Part shown: positions 6,215-15,913 of the stretch, in pieces
Numbering within the stretch: position 1 is the first letter of the stretch
How the letters are laid out: each line of letters begins with the position of its first letter
Assembly (NCBI GenBank): GCA_964511945.1
Contig: CAZEHO010000034.1
Location: 1-32,516 of the forward strand
DNA length: 32,516 bases
Reading direction: 5' to 3'
Origin: CAZEHO01 sp964511945
GTDB taxonomy: Bacteria > Actinomycetota > Acidimicrobiia > Spongiisociales > UBA11373
Program-made: the position numbers and the translations under genes
Notes under the pieces: generated by a model
Seen by the model: the letters and a program-made list of their open reading frames with translations, nothing else
Told to the model about the DNA's origin: nothing
Database searches by the model: none

Positions 6215-7125
6215 GCAACCACTCGAGTCGAGTCTGGATCGCACTGCTTACCGCCTCCCTGGGGTGGGGAACCGCCGCCATTGCGACCCGGGCCGCGTTT
6301 CAGGAGGGCCTCGGCCCGTACAGCGTGGCCGCCCTCCGAACCTCGATCGGGTTCATTGCAGTCGTCGCCTATCTCATCGCCAGACGCCGGCCGCTACCGG
6401 GGGCAGCCGCGTGGCGCCTCGGATTGGTGCTGGGAACCATCAACATGGCTGTGCCGTTCGCACTCTTCGCGCTCGCCGTCCAGCACATCTCGGCCGGGTT
6501 TGCCGGGCTGCTCATCGCGACCATCCCGCTGGGAACCGCACTGTTCGCCCACTTCATGCTGCCCGACGAACGCCTCCACTCCGGCAAGGTGCTCGGGTTG
6601 GTGGTCTCCCTCTGCGGAGTCGGGGTGCTGGTCGCATCCGGCGAGAGCGGCATCGGCGCCAAGGGTGATGCGGTGCTCGGCGCGGTCCTCACGCTGTCGG
6701 CAGTCGTGGCCGGTTCCTACGCCGGGGTCTTCGCCCGGCGGCATGCCCCGCACTTCAGCCCGATCGATCTGGCCGGCACTCAGTTCGGCATCGCCGCCGC
6801 TGCGCTGCTGGCGGTAGCAGCGTTGCGGGAAGGACTCCCGCCCGACGCCACCGTCGCCGGCTGGGGATTGGTGTCGTACCTCGGCGTGATCTCCACGTTC
6901 ATGCCTTTCGTGCTGTTCTTCTGGATGCTGCAGCGGGTCTCGGCCACGCAGGTGTCGCTTGCCGGGTACATCGTGCCGGTGGTGGCACTCATCGGCGGCG
7001 CGGCGCTACTCGACGAGGTGATCACGCTGTGGATCGTGCTCGGCGGATTGCTGATCCTCGCCGGGGTCGTCATCACCGAACGCTCTGAGGCCCGCCACAG
7101 GGGCGCGGCATCCGGGGTCCGCTGA
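6211..7125 (+). CDS. EamA/DMT-superfamily transporter, 10 TM
   Basis: A 304-residue integral membrane protein of the drug/metabolite transporter superfamily with two EamA repeats. The first starts at IALLTASLGWGTAAIATRA and includes YSVAALRTSIGFIAVVAYLI, and the second starts near AVLGAVLTLSAVVAGSYAGV. About ten hydrophobic helices are readable, and the last, VLGGLLILAGVVITE, is typical of the family. The GTG start (6211-6213) overlaps the TGA of the HTH gene, so the two are probably cotranslated. DMT members export amino acids, metabolites or drugs; the substrate cannot be deduced. The C-terminal tail is short, basic and cytoplasmic. Confidence 0.9.
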   Translation: MSNHSSRVWIALLTASLGWGTAAIATRAAFQEGLGPYSVAALRTSIGFIAVVAYLIARRRPLPGAAAWRLGLVLGTINMAVPFALFALAVQHISAGFAGLLIATIPLGTALFAHFMLPDERLHSGKVLGLVVSLCGVGVLVASGESGIGAKGDAVLGAVLTLSAVVAGSYAGVFARRHAPHFSPIDLAGTQFGIAAAALLAVAALREGLPPDATVAGWGLVSYLGVISTFMPFVLFFWMLQRVSATQVSLAGYIVPVVALIGGAALLDEVITLWIVLGGLLILAGVVITERSEARHRGAASGVR

Positions 7126-7166
7126 CCGCTGCTACGTTCCGGGAGGCAGCGACCGACAGGATCATC

Positions 7167-9011
7167 GTGGGCCGCCTCATCAGCCGCATCCGCCAGTCAC
7201 TGCGCCGTCATGGTCCGGCGAAGACGGTCGGCCGCGCTCTCAGGTACGTGGGCCGCAGACTGGCCGCCCCGTTCCGAACCGCGCCGCAGGGTGATCCCAA
7301 GCCGCCGACCATCGACCGCTGGCTGGAGGCATACTCCTCTCTCCGGCCCGATCCCCTGATCACCGAGGGTCCCCGGTTCTCCGTGGTGTGTCCCGTGTTC
7401 GATACCGACGCCGGCATGCTCGAAGCCGCCGTCCTGTCCATCCGTGATCAGAGCTACCCGCACTGGGAACTCCTCCTCGTCGACGACGGCTCGACGGAAC
7501 CGGGCACCCGAAACGCCCTGGATCGGGCGCAGGCAACCGACGGCCGTGTCCGGGTCCTGCGGTATGACGAGAACGTCGGCATCGCAGCCAACACGAATCG
7601 CGGGATCGAGGCTGCTGCCGGGGACTACGTGGTGTTCATGGATGCCGACGACGAGCTGGCCCCGACGGCGCTCGAATGGTGTGCCGCAGCGGCGCCGCGA
7701 GCCGATCTGATCTACAGCGACGAGTACAAGATCAACGAGAAGGGTGTTCCGTCGTCTCCGTTCTTCAAGCCGGCGTGGTCACCGCACCTGCTCCTCGGCC
7801 TGAATTACGTCAACCACCTCACCGCAATCCGCACCGACCTGGTGCAGGAGGCCGGCGGCCTGCGGACGGGATTCGACGGAGCCCAGGATCACGACCTGCT
7901 CATGCGGCTGTCGGAGCGACCGCTCACCGTCGCCCACCTCCCCAACCTGCTCTACCGATGGCGGACCTGGGCCGGGTCGGTGGCCGGCGATGCCGGATCG
8001 AAGACCTGGGCGGAGGACGCGGGACTGAAGGCGCTGGGCGAAGCGATCACGCGGCGCGAGTGGAAGGCTGAGCCGGGCCTGGGCGCCGGAGCGCCGTTCA
8101 ACTACCGGGTGAAATGGAACCCGCCCAACCCGGAACCAGCGGTGAAGGTGCTGCTCCCCACCAGGGACCGGCTCGAGCTGCTGCGGGAAGCCGTCTACGG
8201 GATTCTCGAACTCACCGACGGTGCCAACCTCCACCTCGTGATCATCGACAACGGGTCCCGCGAGGAGGACACGCTCGAGTACCTCGCCGCTCTCGAGCAG
8301 GACGAACGGGTGAGCGTCATCCGGGTGAACGATGCATTCAACTACTCACGGCTCATGAATCTGGGCGCCGCCACCGGGCCGGAGACCGAGTACCTGGTGA
8401 TGTTCAACAACGACGTCGTCGTCCACCACCGCGCCTGGCTCGGCCAATTGCTCGGGTGGATGACCGACCCGGAGGTTGTTGCCGTGGGCACCAAGCTCCT
8501 CTTCCCCGACGGCCGGATCCAGCACGCCGGCGTGATCGTCGGGCTGGGTGGGGTGGCCGGGCACTACGCCCTCGGCCACAAGGAGAAGCCGATCCTCGGC
8601 AATCTCCACGATCAGGCCCGCGAGGTCGACTGTGTCACCGCCGCATGCGCCCTGGTCCGGGCGGATGCGTTCCATCAGGTCGGAGGGTTCAACGAAGACC
8701 TTCCCCTCGACTTCCAGGACGTCGATTTCTGCCTGCGGCTCCGGGAGATCGCCGGCGGGATCATCATGTACGACCCCACCCATCCGCTCACCCACGATCA
8801 GGGTGCGACACGCGGCAACAAGGGGGCATCCAGCGGCTACACCATCTCCCGCATGATGTTCATCTGGAACGGCCGGTTGCGGCGCGATCCGTACTACAAC
8901 CCCCATCTCACCCAGAAGAAGCACACCCTCGAACTCGGCCAGATCCCCAAGGCCGAGCACCATCGCAGGGCCCGGCTCGAACCCCGATTCCTCGAATCCC
9001 GAGGTACCTGA
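7167..9011 (+). CDS. Two-domain family 2 glycosyltransferase
   Basis: A 614-residue protein with two GT-A domains. Domain 1 (about 70-290) begins FSVVCPVFDTDAG, has the nucleotide-binding LLLVDDGSTEPG and a DADD acidic motif in YVVFMDADDELAP. Domain 2 (about 325-560) begins VKVLLPTRDRLELL, has LVIIDNGSREED, an FNND acidic motif and the GGFNEDLPLDFQDVDFCLR acceptor-site block typical of rhamnosyl/galactosyl transferases of O-antigen and exopolysaccharide pathways. Residues 1-45 are basic and amphipathic, fitting membrane-surface association. The GTG start at 7167 is preceded by an AGGA about five bases upstream. The stop overlaps the sulfotransferase start, so a polysaccharide or glycolipid may be extended and then sulfated. 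Sugar donor and acceptor are unknown. Confidence 0.9.
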   Translation: MGRLISRIRQSLRRHGPAKTVGRALRYVGRRLAAPFRTAPQGDPKPPTIDRWLEAYSSLRPDPLITEGPRFSVVCPVFDTDAGMLEAAVLSIRDQSYPHWELLLVDDGSTEPGTRNALDRAQATDGRVRVLRYDENVGIAANTNRGIEAAAGDYVVFMDADDELAPTALEWCAAAAPRADLIYSDEYKINEKGVPSSPFFKPAWSPHLLLGLNYVNHLTAIRTDLVQEAGGLRTGFDGAQDHDLLMRLSERPLTVAHLPNLLYRWRTWAGSVAGDAGSKTWAEDAGLKALGEAITRREWKAEPGLGAGAPFNYRVKWNPPNPEPAVKVLLPTRDRLELLREAVYGILELTDGANLHLVIIDNGSREEDTLEYLAALEQDERVSVIRVNDAFNYSRLMNLGAATGPETEYLVMFNNDVVVHHRAWLGQLLGWMTDPEVVAVGTKLLFPDGRIQHAGVIVGLGGVAGHYALGHKEKPILGNLHDQAREVDCVTAACALVRADAFHQVGGFNEDLPLDFQDVDFCLRLREIAGGIIMYDPTHPLTHDQGATRGNKGASSGYTISRMMFIWNGRLRRDPYYNPHLTQKKHTLELGQIPKAEHHRRARLEPRFLESRGT

Positions 9012-10153
9012 TGGGTTCGGAATCCCGGATCGAGTCGGTCGGCACCGTCGGCGAACCGGGATTGGTGACGCTCGAGCGGCCGGCCACCGGGGCCACCGGC
9101 GGTGCCGGACTCGACATCGCCGGCACGGCCGCGGATCGGCGGGTCACGATGATCGAGGCGATGCGGGGCAACAACTCACTCCAGCGGATCCCGGTCGCCG
9201 ACGGCCGGTTCTCCGGGACCCTGGACATGACCGGACTGAGCGACCGGCTGCGGTTCCGAATCCGCGCCCATCTCGCTGACGGAACGACGAGGGATCTCGC
9301 CGTCGCCGTCGTCGAGAGGACAACGGCCGTCGAGGATCCGGGCGGTGCCCAGCCCCTGACCATCACCAGCATGGGGCGGTCGGGCTCGACCTATCTGATG
9401 CACGTGCTGCTCGGGCATCCCGCAATCGAGGGCCATGCGGAGTACCCCTACGAGGGGCGCTGGATCGCACACTGCCTCGCGATCAGGAGGATGGTCATCG
9501 AGTCCTCCACCGCGTTCACCCAGTATCAGCCGACCCGTATCCCCAAGGGAGCGGCGACGCAGGCACTCCCGGAAACCGCCGGTTGGGGAGCCTTTGGGGC
9601 CGCCCGAGATGCAGCTGCGGACGCGATGGCCCGCTCGATGATCCGGGGCCCGTTCGCCGCCGATGCGGCCTTCATCGCAGAGAAGGGTGCCCCGACCGCC
9701 GAGCTTCGGGAGTTGTTCTCTGCACCCGTGGAAATCCTGCTGGTACGGGATCCCCGCGACGTCTTCACCTCGGTGCTGGCCTTCAACCGCAAGCGGGGGT
9801 TCGACGACTTCGGCCGCCAGGAGGTTGCCTCGGAGGAGGAGTTCGTCGGCCACTTTGCACAGCGGGCGAACCGCTTCGCCGACATGGTGGCCCTGCGGTC
9901 TCCCGCCGGCCTGCTGGTCCGCTACGAGGATCTGGTGACCGGCACGGCGCTCTCCGAGTCCCTCGTGGAGGGCCTCGGCATCGACCTGCTGCCCGGGACC
10001 AGACGCGACGATTCGGACCTATTGCGGGAGCACCGGACGACGCCGGACGCCGCCGCATCGATCGGCCGCTGGCGGCACGAACTCGACCCGGCCCTGGGCG
10101 AACGGGTCGACGAAGCCCTCGCCGAAGCAGCGGCCAAGCTGGGCTACGGGTAG
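9011..10153 (+). CDS. PAPS-dependent sulfotransferase with N-terminal beta-rich domain
   Basis: A 380-residue protein that starts at ATG 9011, where the A is shared with the TGA of the glycosyltransferase. A long in-frame reading upstream of this ATG only shadows that gene. The 5'-phosphosulfate loop is TSMGRSGSTYL (residues 119-129), and the 3'-phosphate-binding block is LLVRDPRDVFTSVLAFN (about 243-259, with Arg246 and Ser254). These are the two hallmarks of the sulfotransferase fold. Residues 1-105 are strand-rich and not recognised; they may be a carbohydrate-binding or dimerisation module. Coupling to the two-domain glycosyltransferase suggests sulfation of a cell-surface glycan or glycolipid, but protein or small-molecule acceptors are possible. 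Confidence 0.87.
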   Translation: MGSESRIESVGTVGEPGLVTLERPATGATGGAGLDIAGTAADRRVTMIEAMRGNNSLQRIPVADGRFSGTLDMTGLSDRLRFRIRAHLADGTTRDLAVAVVERTTAVEDPGGAQPLTITSMGRSGSTYLMHVLLGHPAIEGHAEYPYEGRWIAHCLAIRRMVIESSTAFTQYQPTRIPKGAATQALPETAGWGAFGAARDAAADAMARSMIRGPFAADAAFIAEKGAPTAELRELFSAPVEILLVRDPRDVFTSVLAFNRKRGFDDFGRQEVASEEEFVGHFAQRANRFADMVALRSPAGLLVRYEDLVTGTALSESLVEGLGIDLLPGTRRDDSDLLREHRTTPDAAASIGRWRHELDPALGERVDEALAEAAAKLGYG

Positions 10154-10180
10154 CTCGCGTTTCTCGCAGGCCGGATGAAC

Positions 10181-10199
10181 GCGCCAAGCGCTGTGGCGC
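10181..10199. other. Short inverted repeat between sulfotransferase and ABC operon
   Basis: GCGCCA and TGGCGC form a perfect 6-bp stem around a 7-base loop, 28 bases after the sulfotransferase stop and just before the ABC operon promoter element. It has no U-tract, so it is at most a weak terminator or an operator. Confidence 0.25.
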
Positions 10200-10206
10200 G
10201 CACCAC

Positions 10207-10212
10207 TAGCCT
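10207..10212 (+). promoter_or_regulatory. TAnnnT -10 element, probable leaderless start of the ABC operon
   Basis: TAGCCT lies seven bases before the ATG at 10220 with no ribosome site between. This supports 10220 over an in-frame ATG 45 bases upstream as the true start. Confidence 0.45.
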
Positions 10213-10219
10213 CGGCACG

Positions 10220-11128
10220 ATGCAGGACACGCTCCTGACCACCACCGGGCTTCGTTTCGCCTACGGCGATATCGTGGCACTCGACGGGGTCGATCTCGAC
10301 GTCCCCCTGGGACGGATCGGTCTCGTGGGTGCCAACGGCGCCGGGAAGACCACCCTTCTCAAGCTGCTGCTCGGCATCCTGCCTCCGGCTACAGGCGGCG
10401 TGTCCGTACTCGGCCGTCCCCTCCCGGCCAGCCTGCTCCAGATCCGAGCCCAGGTCGGGTACCTGCCGGAGGGCAACTGCCTGCCGCCCGACCAGACTGC
10501 CGCCGACTTCACCGGATACACGGCCGAGCTCGCCGGGCTTTCGGGACGAGCTGCACGGCAGCGCGCCAGCGACGTGCTTACCCTCGTCGGCCTCCACGAA
10601 GAGCGGTTCCGCTATCTCCGCGAGTTCTCCACCGGCATGGTCCAGCGGGCCAAGCTCGCCCAGGCGATCGTCCACGACCCGGACCTCGTGCTGCTCGACG
10701 AGCCGACTGCCGGCCTCGACCCGGAAGGCCGCGAGGAGATACTGAGCCTGGTCACCCGCCTCGAGGACTTCGGCATCCACTCCATCCTCTCGTCGCACGT
10801 TCTCACCGACATCGAAGCAACCTGCGACTGGGTGGTCATGCTCGATGGGGGCAAGGTGCTGCGGTCTGGCCCGCTGACCGAACTGTCGGTCGCCGAGGAG
10901 GTCGCCGTCGAGGTCCTCGACGACCCGGCTCCGGTCGCGGCTGCGCTCGAAGCCCGGGGAGCGAGCGTCACCATCGACGACACGACCATTGGAGTTCGCC
11001 ACCCGACCGAGGATCCGTTCGATCTAGTGCGCGACGCGCTCGCCGCGACCGGGGCCGGGCTGCGCCGGATGGGTCCCCGCAGGACCACCCTCGAGGATGT
11101 CTTCCTTGCCGAGGCCGACGATGAGTGA
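10220..11128 (+). CDS. ABC transporter ATP-binding protein, pair 1
   Basis: A 302-residue ATPase of the DrrA/CcmA-like export type. It has Walker A GANGAGKTT (about residues 36-44), the Q-loop region QVGYLPEGN, the signature FSTGMVQRAKLAQ, Walker B LVLLDEPTAGLDPEG and the H-loop ILSSHVLTD. A C-terminal domain of about 90 residues after the nucleotide-binding domain is the DUF4162-type tail seen in such ATPases, ending LEDVFLAEADDE. The start at 10220 is preferred because of the TAGCCT element and because the family consensus begins just after it. Its end overlaps the next permease start by eight bases. It powers export or membrane remodelling together with the permease at 11121; the substrate is unknown. 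Confidence 0.92.
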   Translation: MQDTLLTTTGLRFAYGDIVALDGVDLDVPLGRIGLVGANGAGKTTLLKLLLGILPPATGGVSVLGRPLPASLLQIRAQVGYLPEGNCLPPDQTAADFTGYTAELAGLSGRAARQRASDVLTLVGLHEERFRYLREFSTGMVQRAKLAQAIVHDPDLVLLDEPTAGLDPEGREEILSLVTRLEDFGIHSILSSHVLTDIEATCDWVVMLDGGKVLRSGPLTELSVAEEVAVEVLDDPAPVAAALEARGASVTIDDTTIGVRHPTEDPFDLVRDALAATGAGLRRMGPRRTTLEDVFLAEADDE

Positions 11129-11992
11129 CGATCGCGGCGTCGTCTTCGACCTCGGGTACCAGCCCCACGAGGGCCCGCGGCTGGGGCGTCCCGGTGCGGT
11201 CCGGGCGCTCTACCGGGATGGTTTACGCAAGGTGCTCGGTTTGCGCCGCCGGGCCCGGCAGAAGGTGTTCCCCTGGCTGCTGCTGTCGATTGCCATCCTC
11301 CCGGCGCTGTTCTTCATCGCCTTCGGCGTGATCAGCGGAGAGCTGGGCCAGGACGATTTCTTCGACCACGGCCTCTACTTCGAGTTGACCGGAGCGATCA
11401 CGCTGGTGTTTGTTGCACTGGCATCGAGCGAGCTGCTGGTCCCCGATCGGGTCAACGAAGTCATGGCGGTGTACGCCTCCCGCCCGCTGACCGTGATCGA
11501 CTACCTGATCGGACGTACCGCCGCCCTCGGAACGGTGGTGTTCGGATTCCTCTATGTTCCCCACCTGATCCTGTTCATCGGGCGGGCATGGGTCAGCGAC
11601 GACGGTTTCGGGACCTATGTGGCGGACAACATCGAGGTGCTGTGGCAGACGGCACTGGCGTCGTTCATCTACTTCGTCGCGTTCGGTTCTCTGGGTCTGC
11701 TGGTCGCAGCCTTCGCCACCCGAACCGCGGCGGCAGTGTTCGCCGTCGTCTTGTTGGTTCCGATCTCGGGTCCGGCCTCGGCGGTGCTGGTCGATTCCGA
11801 CACGTTCTCCGGAGCCGGCTTGCTGGCGCTGCAGCATCACCCGGGGTACGTCAAGGATTGGATCCTGAGCGATAACGCTCATCTCTGGATCCCGGAGCGG
11901 GCCGGGTTCGAACCGGTGGTATCGCTGGTGATGATCGTGCTGATTGCGGTGGGGGCGGCCGTCGTGGTCTTCGAGCGATACCGGAGGCTGCG

Positions 11993-11996
<4 letters not shown>
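11121..11996 (+). CDS. ABC-2 type permease, pair 1
   Basis: A 291-residue membrane protein starting at ATG 11121, which overlaps the ATPase stop (an in-frame ATG 24 bases earlier lies inside the ATPase gene). The N-terminus has FDLGYQPHEGPRLGR, a segment I associate with actinobacterial ABC-2 permeases, then basic residues, then about six hydrophobic segments: VFPWLLLSIAILPALFFIAF, an ITLVFVALASSEL stretch, TAALGTVVFGFLYVPHLILF, ASFIYFVAFGSLGLLVAAF, AAVFAVVLLVPIS and VSLVMIVLIAVGAAVVVF. VMAVYASRPLTVIDYLIGR is a cytoplasmic coupling-type segment like those contacting the ATPase. It shares an ATGA with the next ATPase gene. The cargo is not deducible. Confidence 0.85.
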
Positions 11997-12927
<931 letters not shown>

Positions 12928-12931
<4 letters not shown>

Positions 12932-13677
12932 ACGCCTTCATCGCCATGACCCGGACCGGCTTCCGCCAGGTGCTCGGTATCAAGCGGGTGATCCTGCTCG
13001 GGCTGTTCACACTGCTGCCGGCTCTGGTGACCTTCACGGTCACCAACGGGATCATCCCGATCACGGCGTTCCGGGAATTCCACGAGGGCCCGTTCTTCAC
13101 CCTCATGCTGCTCGCATTGCCGCTGGTCGCCCTGTTCCTGGGTGCCGCACCGCTGGGAGACGAACGCCGCGACGAAACACTCTCGTTCCTGCTGCTGCGG
13201 CCGATCCGGCGCGAGAGCATCATCGGCGCCAAGCTGCTGGCGGGCTGGGCCTCGATTGCGCTGGTCGTGGGCGGAGGCGCCGCCATCACGGGGTTGATGC
13301 TGCAACTCACGGTGGGACGCGGCGAGGTGATCCTTCCGCTGGTGGTCACGGTGGTCGTAGCCGGCCTCGGCTACGCATCCATTTTCCTGCTGCTGGGGTA
13401 CTTCACCAGCCGGGCGGTGGTTTACGGGGCGTTCTACGTGCTGTTTTGGGAGTTAGGACTCACCCAGGCCGTGGACGCACTGGCCAGCGTGTCGCTGTCA
13501 CGAATCGGAATCACGGTCTACGTCGACCTGCTGCCCAGCGCGAACAACCTCGCCGTGGCCGACGTGCTGGGCAACCTGGAGCCGGGCACCTGGGGTGCGA
13601 TCGCCAAGGTGGTCGTAATCGCCATCGTCGCGACCGAACTGGGAGCCATCCTGCTCCGGCGACGCGATGTGACGTAG
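12928..13677 (+). CDS. ABC-2 type permease, pair 2
   Basis: A 249-residue membrane protein with six probable helices: VILLGLFTLLPALVTFTV, FFTLMLLALPLVALFLGAA, LLAGWASIALVVGGGAA, VILPLVVTVVVAGLGYASIF, a helix through VVYGAFYVLFWELGLTQA, and AIAKVVVIAIVATELGAIL. The cytoplasmic loop GDERRDETLSFLLLRPIRR is typical of ABC-2 permeases and sits after the second helix. It ends the four-gene ABC operon, 24 bases before the converging YdeI-family gene. It could form a heterodimer with the permease at 11121 or a separate homodimer. Substrate unknown. Confidence 0.86.
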
Positions 13678-13705
13678 CCGCGACGGGCCACGAGCTGCGG
13701 GCTAC
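13674..13705. terminator. Hairpin spanning both stop codons of converging genes
   Basis: GTAGCC (13674-13679) and GGCTAC (13700-13705) form an inverted repeat that includes the TAG of the rightward permease and the TAG of the leftward YdeI-family gene. There is no U-tract. A shared bidirectional terminator is plausible but the stem is only six pairs. Confidence 0.35.
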
Positions 13706-14286
13706 GAGGCTTCCCCGAAGGGGTCATTGGTGACGGCGCGGCGAACCGTCTCTGCAATCCGCTGCTCACGGGTTGCCTGCCGTTTCGCCGAAGCAATCCA
13801 GTAGAGCAGCGGCTTCTTCTGTGATGGGGTGAATTTCTCGAACGCCTCGGTCGCGCCTGCCTGACCGGCCAGCGCCTCCGCCAGGTCATCGGGCACGATC
13901 AGCTCATCGATCTCGTCGAGCATGTGCCACGAGCCGTCCGCCTTGGCCGCCTCGATCCTGGCGATGCCGGTGTCGGTCATCAGTCCGGCGGCAATCACCC
14001 GCTCGACACGTTCCTTGTTCGGACGTGACCACACGCTGCCGGGCCGACGGGGCGTATACAGCTGGCGATACCGATCGTCGTCGATCGAGCGCACCTTCGA
14101 GTCGATCCACCCGAAACACAGCGCCTCCTCAACGGCATCGCTGTACGAGACGCTGGTCAGCCCGGAGTTCTTCTTGGCGTAGACGAGCCAGATCCCGGGA
14201 GCGGTCTCGAAGTGTTCGGCCAGCCAGGCGCGCCACTCGTCCCGATCGGGCAACTCGAGATGCTCGAAGGTGTCAGGTACGGCCAC
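13702..14286 (-). CDS. YdeI/OmdA-family protein
   Basis: A 194-residue protein of the YdeI (OmpD-associated) family. Recognisable blocks are ELPDRDEWRAWLAEHFE, GIWLVYAKKNSG, YSDAVEEALCFGWIDSKVR, YTPRRPGSVWSRPNKERVE and, near the end, FTPSQKKPLLYWIASAKR with RIAETV. Family members have been linked to bacteriocin and antimicrobial-peptide tolerance in Salmonella, but most actinobacterial copies are uncharacterised. The start is a GTG (14284-14286) with no clear ribosome site; no ATG lies in a better position. It stands alone, divergent from murJ across 73 bases and converging on the ABC operon. Confidence 0.85.
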   Translation of the reverse strand: MAVPDTFEHLELPDRDEWRAWLAEHFETAPGIWLVYAKKNSGLTSVSYSDAVEEALCFGWIDSKVRSIDDDRYRQLYTPRRPGSVWSRPNKERVERVIAAGLMTDTGIARIEAAKADGSWHMLDEIDELIVPDDLAEALAGQAGATEAFEKFTPSQKKPLLYWIASAKRQATREQRIAETVRRAVTNDPFGEAS

Positions 14287-14347
14287 AGCCGAATGCTCGC
14301 GCAGATCCGCATCGGCCGTGCTCCCCCGGCTCTGTCATCCCCCGCCC

Positions 14348-14353
14348 TACCCT
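14348..14353 (+). promoter_or_regulatory. TAnnnT -10 element, probable leaderless start of murJ
   Basis: TACCCT lies six bases before the GTG at 14360 with no ribosome site. It supports the GTG as the start over the in-frame codon 90 bases upstream, whose extra residues look like non-coding translation. Confidence 0.45.
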
Positions 14354-14359
14354 TCGCCC

Positions 14360-15913
14360 GTGACCGGCCGCAGCCTCTACCGGCGCATGGGAATCGCCGC
14401 CGCCATCGTGGCCGGCGGCACACTGCTGTCCCGAGTTCTCGGACTCGTCCGCCAGATGGTGTTCGCCTGGCTGGTCGGCGCCGGTGCGACCGGCGACGAG
14501 TACTTCGTCGCGTTCCTCATCCCCGACTTCCTCAACTACCTGCTAGCGGGCGCCTACATGGCGATCACGCTCATCCCGATCCTCACCAGGCGCTTCGCCG
14601 CCGGTGACGAGGAGGATGCCTGGCGGGCGTTCTGGGCGATCACCCGGCCCCTGACGATCGGAGCCGTCGTGCTGATCGTCGTCGCCATGCCGCTCGTTGA
14701 GCCGGTGCTGAGGGCAATCGAGCCCGGCTTCACCGAAGAGCAGGTGGCCAACGCCACTCGCCTCACCCGCATTGTGCTGCCGGCACAGGTGTTCTTCATC
14801 CTCGGACAGCTGCTGACTGCCGTGCAGTTCGCCAGGGAGAAGTTCATCATCCCGACCCTGGGCCCGATCATCTACAACCTCGGCATCATCGCCGGCGGGC
14901 TCATCGGTGGCCTGGGCCGGGAGGAGGCCACCGCTGAGGGATTCGCCTGGGGCGTGCTCGGTGGAGCAATCGTCGGAGTGTTCGCCCTCCAGGTGTGGGG
15001 AGCCTGGCGCTGCGGACTTCGCCTCCCCACAGGATCGCTGCGCCGCCATCCGGCGATCCGCCGCTACTTCGCCCTGGCGATCCCGCTGATGCTGGGTCAA
15101 TCGCTGGTCGTCCTCGACGAGCAACTGGGCCGCACGTTCGGTTCGCTGGTCGAGGACGGCGGAATCTCGTGGCTCAATTTCGGGCGCCAGACCATGCTGG
15201 TGCCGGTCGGAGTCATCGCCCAGGCCGCCGGGGTGGCCACCTATCCGTTTCTCGCCAGACTGGTCGCCGAAGGCAAACACCGCGAGATGGCCCAGGCGGT
15301 GTCGCGCGCCCTGCGCTACATCGTGGTCCTGAGCATGGCCGCGGCGGCCGGGCTGATGGCGCTCGCCCTGCCGGCCATCCGGGCGTTGTACGAGCGGGGA
15401 TCGTGGGATGCCGCGGATACGGTCGCTACCGCAGGGACCCTGGTTTTCTTTGCGCTCGGGGTCCCGTTGTGGGGCCTCCAGCAGATCTACGCCAGGGGCT
15501 TCTACGCCCGTGAGGAAATGTGGACACCCGTCATCATCGGGACCTTCGCCTTCGCTGCCGCCATCCCGATCTACTGGGGCCTCCACGAAGCGATGGGCGT
15601 CAACGGCCTGGCACTGGCATCGAGCGTCTCCATCCTGCTGTACACCACAGCGCTCGGTGCCGTGTGGTACCACCGCACCGGCTGGCCGTTCGCCCGCCCG
15701 GTCGCGGTGACAGCGCTGCGCAACCTCCCGGTCGCCGCCATCGCCGGAGTGGCTGCATGGGGTGTTTCGGAACTCATCCTCGGCGCATTTGCCGATCCCG
15801 GGTTTGCGCCGAGTCTGCTCGGAGCGGGGGCAGGCGGGGTGGTCCTCCTGGCACTGAGTCTGGGACCGAGGCCGGTCCGCCGGGGATTGGCCTCGGACGA
15901 ACAGTCAGCGTGA
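14360..15913 (+). CDS. murJ: Lipid II flippase MurJ (MviN family)
   Basis: A 517-residue polytopic protein of the MOP superfamily that moves lipid II across the inner membrane for peptidoglycan synthesis. The N-terminal helix carries the family block GGTLLSRVLGLVRQMVFAW, followed by DEYFVAFLIPDFLNYLLAGA. Further family regions are LTRIVLPAQVFFILGQLLTA, REKFIIPTLGPIIYNLGII and GLQQIYARGFYAREEMWTP with its conserved small and aromatic residues. About 14 hydrophobic helices are readable, as expected. The GTG start is chosen because it immediately precedes the positively charged SLYRRMG and lies just after a -10 element. No cytoplasmic pseudokinase extension, present in mycobacterial MurJ, is seen. 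Its last nine bases overlap the end of the converging gene. Confidence 0.9.
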   Translation: MTGRSLYRRMGIAAAIVAGGTLLSRVLGLVRQMVFAWLVGAGATGDEYFVAFLIPDFLNYLLAGAYMAITLIPILTRRFAAGDEEDAWRAFWAITRPLTIGAVVLIVVAMPLVEPVLRAIEPGFTEEQVANATRLTRIVLPAQVFFILGQLLTAVQFAREKFIIPTLGPIIYNLGIIAGGLIGGLGREEATAEGFAWGVLGGAIVGVFALQVWGAWRCGLRLPTGSLRRHPAIRRYFALAIPLMLGQSLVVLDEQLGRTFGSLVEDGGISWLNFGRQTMLVPVGVIAQAAGVATYPFLARLVAEGKHREMAQAVSRALRYIVVLSMAAAAGLMALALPAIRALYERGSWDAADTVATAGTLVFFALGVPLWGLQQIYARGFYAREEMWTPVIIGTFAFAAAIPIYWGLHEAMGVNGLALASSVSILLYTTALGAVWYHRTGWPFARPVAVTALRNLPVAAIAGVAAWGVSELILGAFADPGFAPSLLGAGAGGVVLLALSLGPRPVRRGLASDEQSA

